A stretch of DNA of 64,000 nt from Persicimonas caeni (lineage in GTDB: Bacteria > Myxococcota_A > Bradymonadia > Bradymonadales > Bradymonadaceae). The number at the start of each line of letters is the position of its first letter. Within the stretch, counting starts at the first letter, position 1. The notes below the pieces were generated by a model. The model was given only the letters and a program-made list of their open reading frames with translations. It did no database searches and had not been told where the DNA came from. The stretch is taken from NCBI RefSeq assembly GCF_006517175.1, contig NZ_CP041186.1, positions 620,001 to 684,000 on the forward strand. The letters are read 5' to 3'. The translations under genes and the position numbers were made by a program. Of the stretch, positions 14,588 through 24,698 are shown piece after piece.

Positions 14588-17422
14588 GTGAGCTACGCGA
14601 CACGCCTCAATCAAACCCGCGCACAGTTATTCGGAAGAGAGTCAGAGCTCGACGAGGTCTTGGACGCTCTGGACGAGGGCTCTGGATATGTGGGCATCTA
14701 CGGTCCACCCGGCGTCGGAAAATCCGCCCTGGCGAGGCGTGTAGCAGCCGCCTGGATCGCGCGCGATTGCGAGGTGGCCTTTGTCGACGCACGTGCGACC
14801 GGCGACTTCGACACGCTGCTCGACGCGCTCGTCCACGCCTTGTCGATGCCGCCGGTCGCCGAATTCGAGCGCGAGGAGGTCTTCGAGCAGTTGACGCGCG
14901 CGCTTCGGGAGCGTTCCGAGATCTTGGTGGTGCTCGACGACGTCGAGAGGGTGCGCCCGCAGGTCGCCGCCTTGCTCGCTCGGCTGCAAGCCGCTCCGGG
15001 GCTGCGGGCCGTGGTGACCTCGCGCGTGCCCGTCGAAGGCGTCGAGCTGCTCGCCCTGCCCCTGAGACCGCTCGAGGAGGACGCAGCCGTCGCCCTCTTC
15101 GAGGCCCGCGCACGTCGCGCTCGGCCCGAGTTTCGCGCCGCGCAACTCGAAGAAGGCGCTCTGCGCACTCTGATTCTACAGCTCGACCACCTTCCGCTCG
15201 CCATCGAACTCGCCGCCGCGCGCCTGGCGATCATGACGCCGCAGGCGCTGCTCACGCGCCTCGGTGAGCGACTCGGCAAGCGCTTGCAGTTGCTTCGGCC
15301 AGGTCACGCCGCCGGTGCGCGCGCGCCGATGGCGCTCGAAGAGGCGATCGCCATCTCCTGGGAGATGCTCGATGACGTCCAAAGGTGCGTACTCAGCCAA
15401 TGTGCCGTCTTCGAGGGCGGCTTCGAGCTCGCCGCGGCCGAGGAAGTCGTGGCGATCGACGACGAGAAGTTATGGGTGGGCGATGTATTGCAGTCTCTCG
15501 TGCTGCAATCGTTGCTCGTCACCAGCCACGACGAGCCTACCCAAGAGATGCGCTTCACACTTCTCGAGAGCATTCAAGAGTTCGCCCTCGCCCATGGCGA
15601 CGACACACAGCTCGAAGACGCGCGCCGACGGCACAGCGAGCACTTCTACGAGCGCGGTCGAGCGTGGGCGGCACAAGTGCGTGGTCAGAGTGGCGAGGCC
15701 GCCCTCGCCTGCCTTATCGGCGAGTCAGCCAATATCAACGCCGCCTGCGAGCGCCTGGCGCCTGCCAAGGCGGCCGCGTTGACGCTGACGCTCGAGCCGA
15801 CCTTCGAGGTTCGCGGCCTGCTCGGTTCCTATCTGGAGCGCATCGATGCTCGGCGCAAAAAGTGTGAGAGGAGCGACGGCGTATGGCCTCACGCCCGCGA
15901 AGCGATCACGCGAGCGCGACTCCTCAGCCTCGCCGGCCGACTTCAGGAAGCGCTCGCGGAGATAGAGCCTGCGCTAGAAAGTGCAGCACCGAGCACACCG
16001 CTCCGCCCTGAAACGCTCCTACAGCGTGGTCGAATCCTGAGAGCCCTCGGGCGTTTGCAAGAGGCTCGCGTTGATTGGAGTCGCGGCCTGGAAGAGTGCG
16101 AAGCGCCCTTCTGGCGATTTCAGTTGCAGAACGAACTCGGCCTCCTCGAGCTCAACCGCGCCCGCTTCGGTACTCCGAGAGCCGAAGACGAGGAGGACGC
16201 CCTCGCCAAGGGGGCCGAGCTTCTGGCCGAGGCGTACGAACTCGCCTGCAGACACACTCACGCCCTCTACCGCGCTCGACCGGCGGTCGGCTGGGCGCTC
16301 GCGCTCCACGAGACCGGCGAGACGGCCCGGGCCACACGTCTCCTCGCCGACGAACTCGAAAGGCAAATCGACGCCGGCTACCGAAACGGCGAGCTCCTCT
16401 GCCGCCACCACATGGCGATGCTCGAATTCTATGCCACCCACTACGACCGCGCCCTCGAATTGGCCGACGAAGTCGACCATGGGCTCGCCCAGGCAGGGCT
16501 GACTGCCAGAAGAGCGCGCAACTTGTCGTACGCAGCGATCTACGCCAACGCCGCCGGCCGCCTCGACGAAGCCGCCGACTTCATCGCCCGTGCGCTCGAC
16601 GCCGCCGCACTGAGCGGCCAAGAGGTCACCGCCCTCGTCGCCGACGTTCAGGGTCTGATGGTCGCCTGGGAGCGAGGCGACGAAGACACCATGCACGCCC
16701 ACCTCGATCGTGGCCGCAGGACGGCCGACTCGGTCGGATCGCCGGGCCACGCCGCGTTTCTCGACGCCTACGAGGCGTTTCTTCTGGCTGCCGACGGTCG
16801 CCTCGAGACAGCCCGGGAGCTCGGCGAGTCCGCCATCGAACGCCTGCGCACCGCCGCCGAGTACCGTGGCGAGCGCGGCGACCACGTCGCCCGCGCCTGG
16901 GCGGCCACGTTGGAACTCTCGGCAACTGATATCCACCTCGAGGCGGGACGCTGGAGCCGCGTCTACGAGGCACTCGGCGCCGTCGACGGCCTCGCCGACC
17001 TCCCCGAAGACGCACTCACCGCCGTGGCGCGCCGCCACGCGCAGCTAGCCGCCGAGCGCGCGCGCGCCGACTACGACCTTCCGGAGGCCCCACCGTCACA
17101 GGTACTGCGTATCGGTTCCGACGGTCACACCTTCCAGCTCGGCGACCACGACCCGGTCAATCTGTCGAGCCGCGCCCCACTTCGACGCGTGCTCGGCGAA
17201 CTCGTCGAACGCGCGTCCGCCGGACGACCCTCGGCCGACGTCGACGCCTTGGTCGCCGCAGGCTGGCCGGGCGAAGCACTCGAGCCGACCTCGGCTGCCA
17301 ACCGCGTCTACGCCACGATTCGCATGCTCCGAAAGCAGGGCCTCGACGGCATCATCGTGACCGACGATGACGGATACAGATTGGCGGAAGGCGTTTGGGT
17401 CAGGAGTGAACCGGACTCATGA
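14588..17422 (+). CDS. STAND ATPase transcriptional regulator with TPR-like repeats and C-terminal winged helix
   Basis: A 944-residue NB-ARC/AfsR-like STAND protein starting at GTG with GGAGAG just upstream. Residues 15-330 hold the NTPase: Walker A GPPGVGKS at 39-46, Walker B ILVVLDDVE near 115, sensor AVVTSRVPV, and the LPLAIELAAARL motif (GxP-like). Residues about 340-830 are helical, TPR-like repeats. Residues about 840-944 match the OmpR/PhoB-type winged helix (ANRVYATIRMLRKQG, then DDDGYRLAEGV). The DNA-binding domain is at the C-terminus, unlike SARP proteins. Ligand binding by the repeats would be expected to trigger ATP-dependent assembly and DNA binding. It is divergent from the two propeller lipoproteins and its end overlaps cvpA by 23 bases. 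Confidence 0.87.
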   Translation: MSYATRLNQTRAQLFGRESELDEVLDALDEGSGYVGIYGPPGVGKSALARRVAAAWIARDCEVAFVDARATGDFDTLLDALVHALSMPPVAEFEREEVFEQLTRALRERSEILVVLDDVERVRPQVAALLARLQAAPGLRAVVTSRVPVEGVELLALPLRPLEEDAAVALFEARARRARPEFRAAQLEEGALRTLILQLDHLPLAIELAAARLAIMTPQALLTRLGERLGKRLQLLRPGHAAGARAPMALEEAIAISWEMLDDVQRCVLSQCAVFEGGFELAAAEEVVAIDDEKLWVGDVLQSLVLQSLLVTSHDEPTQEMRFTLLESIQEFALAHGDDTQLEDARRRHSEHFYERGRAWAAQVRGQSGEAALACLIGESANINAACERLAPAKAAALTLTLEPTFEVRGLLGSYLERIDARRKKCERSDGVWPHAREAITRARLLSLAGRLQEALAEIEPALESAAPSTPLRPETLLQRGRILRALGRLQEARVDWSRGLEECEAPFWRFQLQNELGLLELNRARFGTPRAEDEEDALAKGAELLAEAYELACRHTHALYRARPAVGWALALHETGETARATRLLADELERQIDAGYRNGELLCRHHMAMLEFYATHYDRALELADEVDHGLAQAGLTARRARNLSYAAIYANAAGRLDEAADFIARALDAAALSGQEVTALVADVQGLMVAWERGDEDTMHAHLDRGRRTADSVGSPGHAAFLDAYEAFLLAADGRLETARELGESAIERLRTAAEYRGERGDHVARAWAATLELSATDIHLEAGRWSRVYEALGAVDGLADLPEDALTAVARRHAQLAAERARADYDLPEAPPSQVLRIGSDGHTFQLGDHDPVNLSSRAPLRRVLGELVERASAGRPSADVDALVAAGWPGEALEPTSAANRVYATIRMLRKQGLDGIIVTDDDGYRLAEGVWVRSEPDS

Positions 17423-18179
17423 GCTCTTTGAGAAGCGACTCCCAGTCGATCGAGCTCAACGTCTGCGTAATCTTGTCGTCGCTCAAGGCGGCGCGCACTC
17501 GCGGATCGGCGAGCGTGACTGGATAGTAGTCGTCGACGACGGCCTGCATGAGCGCGGGGTCGTCGGTGAGCATGGCGATGGCGTCCTTGCGCAAAAAATC
17601 GGCCGCGCGGGGGTGGTCGTGCAAGACGCGCTCGCGGTCGAGTTCGTCGGCGTAGTAGCGAACCTTGAGCGCGGTGTGCAGCTCGGAGAGCTCGGGGAGC
17701 TGCCAAGGGGCGAGGATATTGTGCTCGATGACGAATTCGGTGGCGTGGCCGCCGCGAAGCCCCATGGCGTTCGACGGGTCGAGCTTCTCGGCGGGTACTT
17801 GCAACAGCGCGAAGACGGTGAGCACGAAGTAGATGAGAAGTGTGCCCTTGATGGCGCCGATAGTACCGCCGCCGAGCTTGTCGAGAAGGGTCAGATGCTC
17901 GCTGGTGGCGTGCATGGCGCGCACGATCAGCCAGCCGGTCAGGGCGACCGCCACGTAGATGAGGATGCCGGCGACAAAGAGCGAGGTCGCCTCGACCACC
18001 GGGCGCGACAGTTCGGTGTCGGCGAACATGATGTCGCGCACCATCACCGCACCGTACGGAGCGCCCACGACGGCCAAGACAGCGGCCGCCACGCGGCCGA
18101 CCTGCGAGACCGCGCCGGCTCGCCACCCCAAAAAGATGGCCACGGCGAACAGGAAAATGGCGATTATATCGACGGTCAT
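17400..18179 (-). CDS. CvpA family membrane protein
   Basis: A 259-residue protein with four N-terminal membrane spans of the CvpA/colicin V production family (DIIAIFLFAVAIFLGWRAGAV, then GWLIVRAM, LLDKLGGGTIGAIKGTLLIYF). The C-terminal 110 residues are soluble and helical, longer than in the E. coli protein. Family members affect envelope robustness and toxin export, but the mechanism is unknown. It starts 43 bases after the ftsH stop on the same strand, so it is probably expressed with ftsH. Confidence 0.82.
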   Translation of the reverse strand: MTVDIIAIFLFAVAIFLGWRAGAVSQVGRVAAAVLAVVGAPYGAVMVRDIMFADTELSRPVVEATSLFVAGILIYVAVALTGWLIVRAMHATSEHLTLLDKLGGGTIGAIKGTLLIYFVLTVFALLQVPAEKLDPSNAMGLRGGHATEFVIEHNILAPWQLPELSELHTALKVRYYADELDRERVLHDHPRAADFLRKDAIAMLTDDPALMQAVVDDYYPVTLADPRVRAALSDDKITQTLSSIDWESLLKELMSPVHS

Positions 18180-18221
18180 CGACTTCTACGTCCCACCGAC
18201 TGCCCCTGGTGGGCAGCGGCC

Positions 18222-20246
18222 TTATTCAGAACCCGCGTCCTCGGCACTCTCCGGCTCGGAGGTCGGCTCTAGCTTCGACTCCGGAGCGGCGGTGCCGCGG
18301 GCGGTCGAGCGCGGCTCGACGTTGCCGTCAGCCGCCTTCTCGAAAGGAAGAACTCGGCCGAGCATCTCGCCGAGTTCGTCGCCCTCGAGGACTTCGTTCT
18401 CTTTGAGGTGTTCGGCCATCTCTTCCAAAAGATCGCGGTTCTTCTCCAGAATCGCAACCGTCTTGCCGTACAAGTCGTCGATGAGCTCGTGGACCTCGCG
18501 ATCGATAGTGATGGCAGTGTCCTCGGAGTACTCCTTGCCGGCGAAGGGGTTCATGCCGCCTTTGGAGTCGTCGCCGTAGCTGACGTTGCCGAGTGTGTCG
18601 CTCATGCCGTAGTCGCGCACCATGCGCTTGGCGATGTCGGTGACGCGTTGCAGGTCGTTGGCCGCGCCGGTGGAGATGTCACCGAAGATGATCTGCTCGG
18701 CGGCGCGACCGCCCAGAAGCCCGCAGATCTTGTCGCGAAGCTCGTTGCGGGTCATCAAATAGCGGTCCTCGAGAGGCACCTGTAGCGTGTAGCCCAGCGC
18801 GCCGATGCCGCGCGAGACGATGCTGACCTTGTGGACCGGGTCGGCCTCCTCGAGCGCGCCGGCGACGATGGCGTGGCCCGACTCGTGGTAGGCGACGATG
18901 TCCTTCTCTTTTTCGTTGAGCCGGCGACTCTTCATCTCCAAACCGGCGATGACGCGCTCGATGGCCTCTTGGAAATCGGTCATCTCGACGGCGTCTTTGC
19001 TCTTTCGGGCAGCCATGAGCGCCGCTTCGTTGACCAGGTTCGCCATATCCGCCCCCACAAAGCCCGGGGTTTGGGCAGCGACGATGCTCAAGTCGACGTC
19101 GTCGGACACGACAATCGAGCGGGCGTGCACCTTCAAGATGGCCAGGCGACCGCGCTTGTCGGGCCGGTCGACGCCGACCTGGCGGTCGAAGCGTCCGGCG
19201 CGAAGAAGCGCCGGGTCGAGGATCTCGGGCCGGTTGGTCGCCGCCAGCAAGATGACGCCGCTTCGAGAGTCGAAGCCGTCCATCTCGACCAGAAGCGCGT
19301 TGAGCGTCTGCTCGCGCTCGTCGTTGCCCTGATAGCCACCGGCGCCGCGTTGCTTGCCGATAGCGTCGAGCTCGTCGACGAAGATGATGCACGGCGCGCT
19401 GTTCTGGGCCTGCTCGAACAGGTCGCGCACACGGGCTGCGCCCACGCCGACGAACATCTCGACGAAGTCCGAGCCGCTCAGATTGTAGAAAGGAACGTCG
19501 GCTTCGCCGGCGACGGCGCGCGCCAAGAGCGTCTTACCGGTACCCGGCGGGCCCACCAGCAGCACGCCCTTGGGGACCTTGCCGCCCAGGCGGGTGAACT
19601 TTTCGGGCTCCTGCAAAAACTCGACGATCTCGGCGAGCTCGGCCTTGGCCTCCTCGCAGCCGGCCACGTCGTCGAAGGTCACCCCTGTGCCCTCTTCTTT
19701 GTAGGCCTTCGCCTTGCTCTTGCCGAACTGCATGGCCGGCGAGTTGGGCCCGCCCATGCCGCTCATGCGGCGCATGAAGAAACTCCACAACAAAAAGAGC
19801 ACGAACAGCGGCGCGATCCAGATCCAGAAAAACGACCCGTCACAACCCGGATCGTACTGAGCTTCGACCTCGACGTTGTTCTCGTCGAGCAGCGGCACCA
19901 GCGATTCGTCGTCCTCGACGCGCACGGTGCGCCAGACGTCGAACTCCTTGTCGGTGCCCTCCCTGGCTTCTTTGAGCGCCTCTTCCGTGGGCTCGGCCAG
20001 GATAATCTTTTGTTGCTCTTTGAAGGTGACCGACTCGACCTTGCCGGCGGTGACCTTCTCTTTGAGCTCGCTATAGGGGATAACCTTCCCGGCAGGCTGC
20101 TGCAGCTGGTGGATCACCAGCATGACGCCCAGCACGAGGAGCAGCAAAATCCAGGTAAGGCGGCTAGAAAAAAGCCCCTGGTTTGGCTCTTCGTCCGGAT
20201 TCGGGGGGCGGTTTTGGTTGGGCCCGCGATTTTGCAGATTGTTCAT
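18222..20246 (-). CDS. ftsH: ATP-dependent zinc metalloprotease FtsH
   Basis: A 674-residue membrane-anchored AAA+ protease that degrades misassembled membrane proteins and short-lived regulators. There are two N-terminal membrane spans (about 31-47 and 143-160) around a periplasmic domain. Walker A GPPGTGKT is near residue 232, followed by Walker [12 protein letters not shown] and the SRH region ([20 protein letters not shown]). The zinc site is HESGH at 454-458 with the third ligand in [12 protein letters not shown]. The C-terminus is a Ser/Glu/Pro-rich tail. The ATG at 20246 is chosen because GGAG lies six bases upstream; a TTG directly before it is in frame. Confidence 0.97.
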   Translation of the reverse strand: MNNLQNRGPNQNRPPNPDEEPNQGLFSSRLTWILLLLVLGVMLVIHQLQQPAGKVIPYSELKEKVTAGKVESVTFKEQQKIILAEPTEEALKEAREGTDKEFDVWRTVRVEDDESLVPLLDENNVEVEAQYDPGCDGSFFWIWIAPLFVLFLLWSFFMRRMSGMGGPNSPAMQFGKSKAKAYKEEGTGVTFDDVAGCEEAKAELAEIVEFLQEPEKFTRLGGKVPKGVLLVGPPGTGKTLLARAVAGEADVPFYNLSGSDFVEMFVGVGAARVRDLFEQAQNSAPCIIFVDELDAIGKQRGAGGYQGNDEREQTLNALLVEMDGFDSRSGVILLAATNRPEILDPALLRAGRFDRQVGVDRPDKRGRLAILKVHARSIVVSDDVDLSIVAAQTPGFVGADMANLVNEAALMAARKSKDAVEMTDFQEAIERVIAGLEMKSRRLNEKEKDIVAYHESGHAIVAGALEEADPVHKVSIVSRGIGALGYTLQVPLEDRYLMTRNELRDKICGLLGGRAAEQIIFGDISTGAANDLQRVTDIAKRMVRDYGMSDTLGNVSYGDDSKGGMNPFAGKEYSEDTAITIDREVHELIDDLYGKTVAILEKNRDLLEEMAEHLKENEVLEGDELGEMLGRVLPFEKAADGNVEPRSTARGTAAPESKLEPTSEPESAEDAGSE

Positions 20247-20281
20247 CAACTACTCCATTGAACTTGCCGACCGGCGAGCAC

Positions 20282-20309
20282 AACTTAAGACCTGGACACC
20301 GCGTGTCAA
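20282..20309 (-). promoter_or_regulatory. Putative ftsH promoter
   Basis: TTGACA at 20309-20304, 16-base spacer, TAAGTT at 20287-20282, 35 bases before the ftsH ATG. The -35 is perfect; the -10 is weak (3 of 6). Confidence 0.4.
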
Positions 20310-20451
20310 CGCCGCACAACACGCATCCAAGCACAGCCCCGGCTTGCCACACTGGCATATCATACTGCTGCAAAGACATTTGAAACCGGACGCCGATGCG
20401 CGCATGATGGAACAACGAAGGTCGAACCTCCACCTGAAGGCGATTCCAATC

Positions 20452-21081
20452 ATGGCGCGACTGCATTTCTGGCGGCCCAGTCTCCTGACCGCATGCACCT
20501 GCTGGCTCCTGCTGGCCGGTGCAGGCTGCGCGGCGAGCGACGACGCCGAGTTCACTATCGGCAGCGTCGAACGCTACGAAGAATGTCTGACTACTGCCTC
20601 GCCGATACGCCCGAAGATGCTCGCCGCGCGAGAGCGCGTCAACACCATCGGGGTGTTCATGCAGACCGACCACCGGCTGCCATCCGTAAGCGATCTGGTC
20701 TACCTCGAGGTCTACCAACCGAAGCTGGTGCGCTCGCGGCTGGGCGAGCCGTTCGAACTGGCTGACCCGCTCGAACTCGAGGACGACGAAGAGTTCGACG
20801 AGCCGCCGGTCATCCGCGGGGTGATCGCCTTTTCGGAGACCTGTCCCGAGCTCAAAGAGACCTTCGCCCTGCGAGGCACCGTCGTCTTCAACCAATTGGG
20901 GGCCGAGAACGGCGCTATCGTCCAGGGAGAACTCGTCGACGGGGTGATCGTAAGCACGCGCGACGAGAACGTCGTGGCGCGTGATGTCACCGGCTCGTGG
21001 GAGTTCACCGTCGATACACGCCGGCCGAATCAGTACTTCCCGAGCTACCGCGAAGAAATTCCCCGCGGGCCGCTGCCCTGA
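20452..21081 (+). CDS. Putative lipoprotein, uncharacterised
   Basis: A 209-residue secreted protein with a signal peptide ending LLLAGAGC (lipidated Cys26). No known domain is recognised. The mature part has an acidic patch (LELEDDEEFDEPP) and a C-terminal half of beta character (ALRGTVVFNQLGAENGAIV, VTGSWEFTVDTRRPNQYFP). The start at 20452 directly precedes the signal peptide; the open frame further up runs back into the ftsH region. It is divergent from ftsH and ends at a terminator shared with rpsT. A cell-envelope role is likely but not defined. Confidence 0.7.
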   Translation: MARLHFWRPSLLTACTCWLLLAGAGCAASDDAEFTIGSVERYEECLTTASPIRPKMLAARERVNTIGVFMQTDHRLPSVSDLVYLEVYQPKLVRSRLGEPFELADPLELEDDEEFDEPPVIRGVIAFSETCPELKETFALRGTVVFNQLGAENGAIVQGELVDGVIVSTRDENVVARDVTGSWEFTVDTRRPNQYFPSYREEIPRGPLP

Positions 21082-21102
21082 GCGAGCGCCTGCAGACCAG
21101 CC

Positions 21103-21140
21103 AAAAAAAATCCCGCGGTCAAAACCGCGGGATTTTCTTT
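21103..21140. terminator. Bidirectional intrinsic terminator
   Basis: AAAATCCCGCGGT pairs with ACCGCGGGATTTT around an AAA-type loop, flanked by A and T runs on both sides. It serves the lipoprotein gene on + and rpsT on -. Confidence 0.93.
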
Positions 21141-21172
21141 TCGGTGCGCCTCGAAACGAGGTCGCGCGAGCC

Positions 21173-21445
21173 TTACTCGCCCGACTGCGCTTCGCTGAGT
21201 CGCTTGGCAAGTCGCGAGACTTTGCGCGACGCGCGCTTCTGCGGGATCACGCCCTTGGACACAGCGCGGTCGTAGGTCGACTCGACGTTGCGCAGTTGGG
21301 TGGTCGCCGCTTCGAGATCGCCGTTTTCGAGCGCCTCGCGGAACTTGCGGGTCTGGGTGGTCAGGGTGCTTCGAACACCTTTGTTGCGCATCCGACGCTT
21401 GGCGTTCTGGCGCATCCGTTTTTCGGCAGACTTATGTGTCGGCAC
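21173..21445 (-). CDS. rpsT: 30S ribosomal protein S20
   Basis: A 90-residue basic helical protein, the normal S20 length, that binds 16S rRNA early in 30S assembly. It begins MPTHKSAEKRMRQNAKRRMRNKGVRS, with the conserved SAxKR and RN-x-x-x-(R/K)S region, and includes the conserved AVSKGVIPQKRASRKVSRLAKR end. The start codon is GTG with AAGGAG seven bases upstream. A weak start codon fits the known autoregulation of S20 synthesis in E. coli, though no regulatory site is shown here. Confidence 0.97.
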   Translation of the reverse strand: MPTHKSAEKRMRQNAKRRMRNKGVRSTLTTQTRKFREALENGDLEAATTQLRNVESTYDRAVSKGVIPQKRASRKVSRLAKRLSEAQSGE

Positions 21446-21567
21446 GATGAACTCCTTCTCTCAGCTCTGTGGGTTCGCTCTTTCGCTTTTTCGAACGGGC
21501 AGATGCCCGTGACAATTTCACATCTGCCCCGGCGTCCAGAACGACGAGGCCGTTTATGGAACGGAGT

Positions 21568-21596
21568 CCACTAGCACCGCCTTCCCAAAGTGTCAA
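21568..21596 (-). promoter_or_regulatory. Putative rpsT promoter
   Basis: Perfect TTGACA (21596-21591), 17-base spacer containing TTTGGGAAGGCG, then TAGTGG as a poor -10 at 21573-21568. The leader would be about 115 bases. The -35 and spacer match the putative promoter at 10960-10988. Confidence 0.45.
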
Positions 21597-21620
21597 GGTC
21601 GTGCATATCAAAGCTGGCCT

Positions 21621-23819
21621 TCAGGCCGCGCAGACGCCGGCGACGACCTCGCGGAACTCCTTGATGTCGAACGGCTTGAGGATCACCGGCCGGTCGGTGG
21701 TGCGCACGAAATCGTTGCTTCGCTGGGTGAACGTGCCCCCGGTGACAAAGACCATGCGTTGCTCGAGCGCGGGGACATGGTCGCGAATATGCTCGTAGAC
21801 CTCGACGCCACTGACGTCGGGCATGAGCAAATCGCAGATGACCACCTCGAAGGACGTGTCGCGCTCGAGCAAATCGAGCGCCTCGCGCCCGCTGTGGACG
21901 GCCACCGGCTCGAATCCCGAGCCGAGCACGCGCGCGACCGTTCGGCAAACACCGGGCTCGTCGTCGATGATGAGCGCCCGCCCCAGATAGCCCTCGGTGC
22001 TCACGGGCGTCTCGAACTCGCGAGAAGGGTCGGCCTGCCGGGTCGATGCGGGCAACAGGACCCGGAAGATGGACCCCTGCCCCGGCGTAGTCTCGAAGCC
22101 GATCTCACCGTCGTGATCGCGCACGATATTGCGGCAGATGAACAGCCCGAGACCCATGCCTTCGTCTTGCCCCTTGGTCGAAAAGAACGGGTCGAAAATC
22201 CGCGTCTTGACGGCGTCGGCGATCCCCTCGCCCGTGTCGGCCACTTCGACGACGACCTGGTCTGCGGCCTCGTCGTAGCGGATCGTCACCCGAACCTCGT
22301 TCTGGTCGACGGCGCCCTCCGGAATGGCCTGAGCCGCGTTGACCACCAGGTTGAGGAAGACCTGAGCCAGGTTCGCCTCGTTGGCCTCGACCGCCGGCAC
22401 CTCGTCGAAACGGGTCACCAACTTGGCTCGGTGGCGCAGGTGATTGTCGGCCATCTTGAGCGCCGACTGCATCAACTCGCATACGTCGAGCGGCCCGACG
22501 AGCTTGGTCTCGGGCGCAGAAAACGTCCCCAGGTCGGCCACGATGGTGCGAATGCGGTCGGTTCCCTCGCGGATGTCCTCGAGCGCCTCCACGAGATCTT
22601 TGTGACTCAGAAAGTCGGTCCTGCCTTCGCCGGCCCCATTCTTGCGGTATTTGCTGGTGCGACTGAGCAAGAACTCGGTGTTTGAGTGGACGTAAGCCAG
22701 CGGGTTGTTGATCTCGTGGGCGACCCCGGCCGCCAACGTGCCCACGGCGTTCATGCGGTCGAGGTGCATCATCTTGCCCTGCACCTCTTTGCGCTGAGTG
22801 ACGTCGCGCACCAAGCAAAAGCAGGCGTCGCGACCGTCGTAGGCACCATGCGTGCCGGTCACCTCGGCGACGACCATCTCGCCGTCGGCGCGCAAAAAGC
22901 AGTATTCTTTGTAGGGGATGTCTTCGCCGGCGCAAATCTGGTCGAGCAACTCACCGAACTCGGCGCGCTCGTTACTGGCGACCAAGCTCACGAGCATCGA
23001 GGAGAGCAGCGCCTCTTCCCCCTCGTAGCCCAACATCTTACGAAACGCCGGGTTGGTCGCCACCACCTTACCTTTGCGGAACACCACGATGCCGTCCGGT
23101 GAGTGGGCGATCAGACTCTTCAAGCCTTCCTTGCTGCGCTGCAGCGCTCGGTCTTTGGCCGCGCGAAGTTCGGCTTCGATCCGACGCTTGACCTCTTCTT
23201 CGCGGCGTACCCGTTCGACCAACCAGCGTTGCAATCCTGCGTTGAGCACGAAGAGTTGCGGCAGCAAGATCACCAAGGCCAGCAATCCGATGAGGTTGGT
23301 CAGACTCTCCTCGTCGACCTGCATTTTGGAGACGAACTCCACGCCCATCGCTTCGGCCGCGGTGTACCCGGCCACCAGCGCAAAAGACGCGGCGATCCAC
23401 CCCACGCAAGAGCGCCAACCGCCGAAGATGTAGCCAATGACCGGCACGAGCGGCAGCCACTTGAGCGTGGGAGCGTCGACCCCGCCCGTGTCGTAGGCCA
23501 CCGCCGCCAACAAGGCCATCAGAATGAAGGCGAGCGCGTTTCCGCCGAACGTCACGCTGCGATGCTTGAGGCACAAATAGAGAATGGGGCACACGAGGAC
23601 CGAAGCGCCCAGGTACATCAGCGCAAAGCTGATGTCGTCGAGCAGCCACGCGATGCCGCCGAAGATGGGTCCCCACACGCAGACGGCGAGTGCCGAAAGC
23701 ACGAGCACACGCGCACGCAACCCCTCGATACCCGTGCTGTTTCGGTGATTGGCCGGCAGAAGCCTGTCGACCCAGGGATGGAAAATCAGGGGATTGGAGG
23801 CACTACTATCGTTTCCCAC
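21621..23819 (-). CDS. Hybrid sensor histidine kinase with membrane sensor, PAS, and receiver domain
   Basis: A 732-residue protein starting at GTG. Residues about 35-205 contain six hydrophobic spans, a putative membrane sensor. Residues about 240-355 are a PAS domain (SPDGIVVFRKGKVVATNPAFRKMLGYEGEE). The HisKA helix carries the phospho-acceptor His368 in GVAHEINNPLAYV. The ATPase domain has the N-box (LVVNAAQAIP), the G1 box DTGEGIAD and GMGLGLFICRNIV. A C-terminal receiver has the acidic pair (IIDDEPG), the acceptor Asp663 (VICDLLMPD) and the conserved Lys (PVILKPFD). The signal is unknown. No output DNA-binding domain is present, so phosphate probably passes to a separate protein. No clear ribosome site was found. 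Confidence 0.92.
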   Translation of the reverse strand: MGNDSSASNPLIFHPWVDRLLPANHRNSTGIEGLRARVLVLSALAVCVWGPIFGGIAWLLDDISFALMYLGASVLVCPILYLCLKHRSVTFGGNALAFILMALLAAVAYDTGGVDAPTLKWLPLVPVIGYIFGGWRSCVGWIAASFALVAGYTAAEAMGVEFVSKMQVDEESLTNLIGLLALVILLPQLFVLNAGLQRWLVERVRREEEVKRRIEAELRAAKDRALQRSKEGLKSLIAHSPDGIVVFRKGKVVATNPAFRKMLGYEGEEALLSSMLVSLVASNERAEFGELLDQICAGEDIPYKEYCFLRADGEMVVAEVTGTHGAYDGRDACFCLVRDVTQRKEVQGKMMHLDRMNAVGTLAAGVAHEINNPLAYVHSNTEFLLSRTSKYRKNGAGEGRTDFLSHKDLVEALEDIREGTDRIRTIVADLGTFSAPETKLVGPLDVCELMQSALKMADNHLRHRAKLVTRFDEVPAVEANEANLAQVFLNLVVNAAQAIPEGAVDQNEVRVTIRYDEAADQVVVEVADTGEGIADAVKTRIFDPFFSTKGQDEGMGLGLFICRNIVRDHDGEIGFETTPGQGSIFRVLLPASTRQADPSREFETPVSTEGYLGRALIIDDEPGVCRTVARVLGSGFEPVAVHSGREALDLLERDTSFEVVICDLLMPDVSGVEVYEHIRDHVPALEQRMVFVTGGTFTQRSNDFVRTTDRPVILKPFDIKEFREVVAGVCAA

Positions 23820-24049
23820 AGCACAATCTCGAACATCAAAGAAGGGGAACGACCGCCCAATCGACTCGTTGGCGAGGCAGACGTTGCGTCCGTGCGCTAC
23901 AAGAGCGCGAAGCCCCTAGAGAATAACAGACAAATTACGTTTCAAAAAGCAGAAGCCTCGATGCTCACGTGGAGCTTTCGCCTCCTGACGCAACCTTTTG
24001 AGACGACCAAGACTCGAAGCGCCGGGGCGTCTTGTGGTAAGAGCGAGCC

Positions 24050-24616
24050 ATGAGACGGTTGACGCATAGTTTGATGAACGCACACTCTCGGGGCGCCCTA
24101 TTGAGATGGCGAAGCGCGATCCTGCTCGGGCTGCTGGTGCTCTGCGCCGGCTGCGGCCACTACGGCTTCGCCGAGGCGAAGGCCCCGGGGCACAATCGGG
24201 CCAACTCGGTTGTTTCAGACTCGGTTGTCTCGGTGTGGACGATTGCAGCGCCGGCCGACGAAGGCATCGACTCCGCCCGACTGACTCGTGCCTTGGTCGG
24301 CGCGCTCGAGAGGCGAGGCCAGGCCGCGCGGTGGCAAGCCGACGCACGAGGCGTGTCGATTCGCTGCTCCGTCTCTCAGAGCGAGGTCGAGAGCTTCAAC
24401 GAGACCCTCTTTGGTCGGGCGACAGTCCGCTGCCACGTCGCCCGGGCGGACGCGTCCGTCGACGACATCGAGGCGAACGGGCGCTACACCGCCTCGACCG
24501 GCCCGGGAGCGACGGCTCTCGTGGCGGGCCACGCCCAAATCCAAGAAGCGGCCGCGCTCGACGCGCTCGAGGCGGTCGCCGATACGATTGTGCGTCGTGG
24601 TCTTACCACCGAGTGA
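24050..24616 (+). CDS. LptE-like LPS-assembly lipoprotein (by context)
   Basis: A 188-residue lipoprotein with lipobox LVLCAGC (Cys35). The mature start GCGHYGF resembles the CGY-x-F start of LptE/RlpB proteins, and the next region (SVVSVWTIAAPADEGIDSARL, then a helix of LTRALVGALERRG) fits the LptE beta-alpha order. LptE plugs the LptD barrel that inserts LPS in the outer membrane. The gene sits directly upstream of holA, as lptE does in many Gram-negatives. The sequence match alone is weak. A start at the Met of residue 9 is also possible. Confidence 0.62.
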   Translation: MRRLTHSLMNAHSRGALLRWRSAILLGLLVLCAGCGHYGFAEAKAPGHNRANSVVSDSVVSVWTIAAPADEGIDSARLTRALVGALERRGQAARWQADARGVSIRCSVSQSEVESFNETLFGRATVRCHVARADASVDDIEANGRYTASTGPGATALVAGHAQIQEAAALDALEAVADTIVRRGLTTE

Positions 24617-24698
24617 ATCGCTCGCTCTTTTGTGCTAACTGGTAGTGCTCTCGACGCCGCCTCGCTGACGTAAACTAATGGGCTCGACGAAGTGAATC

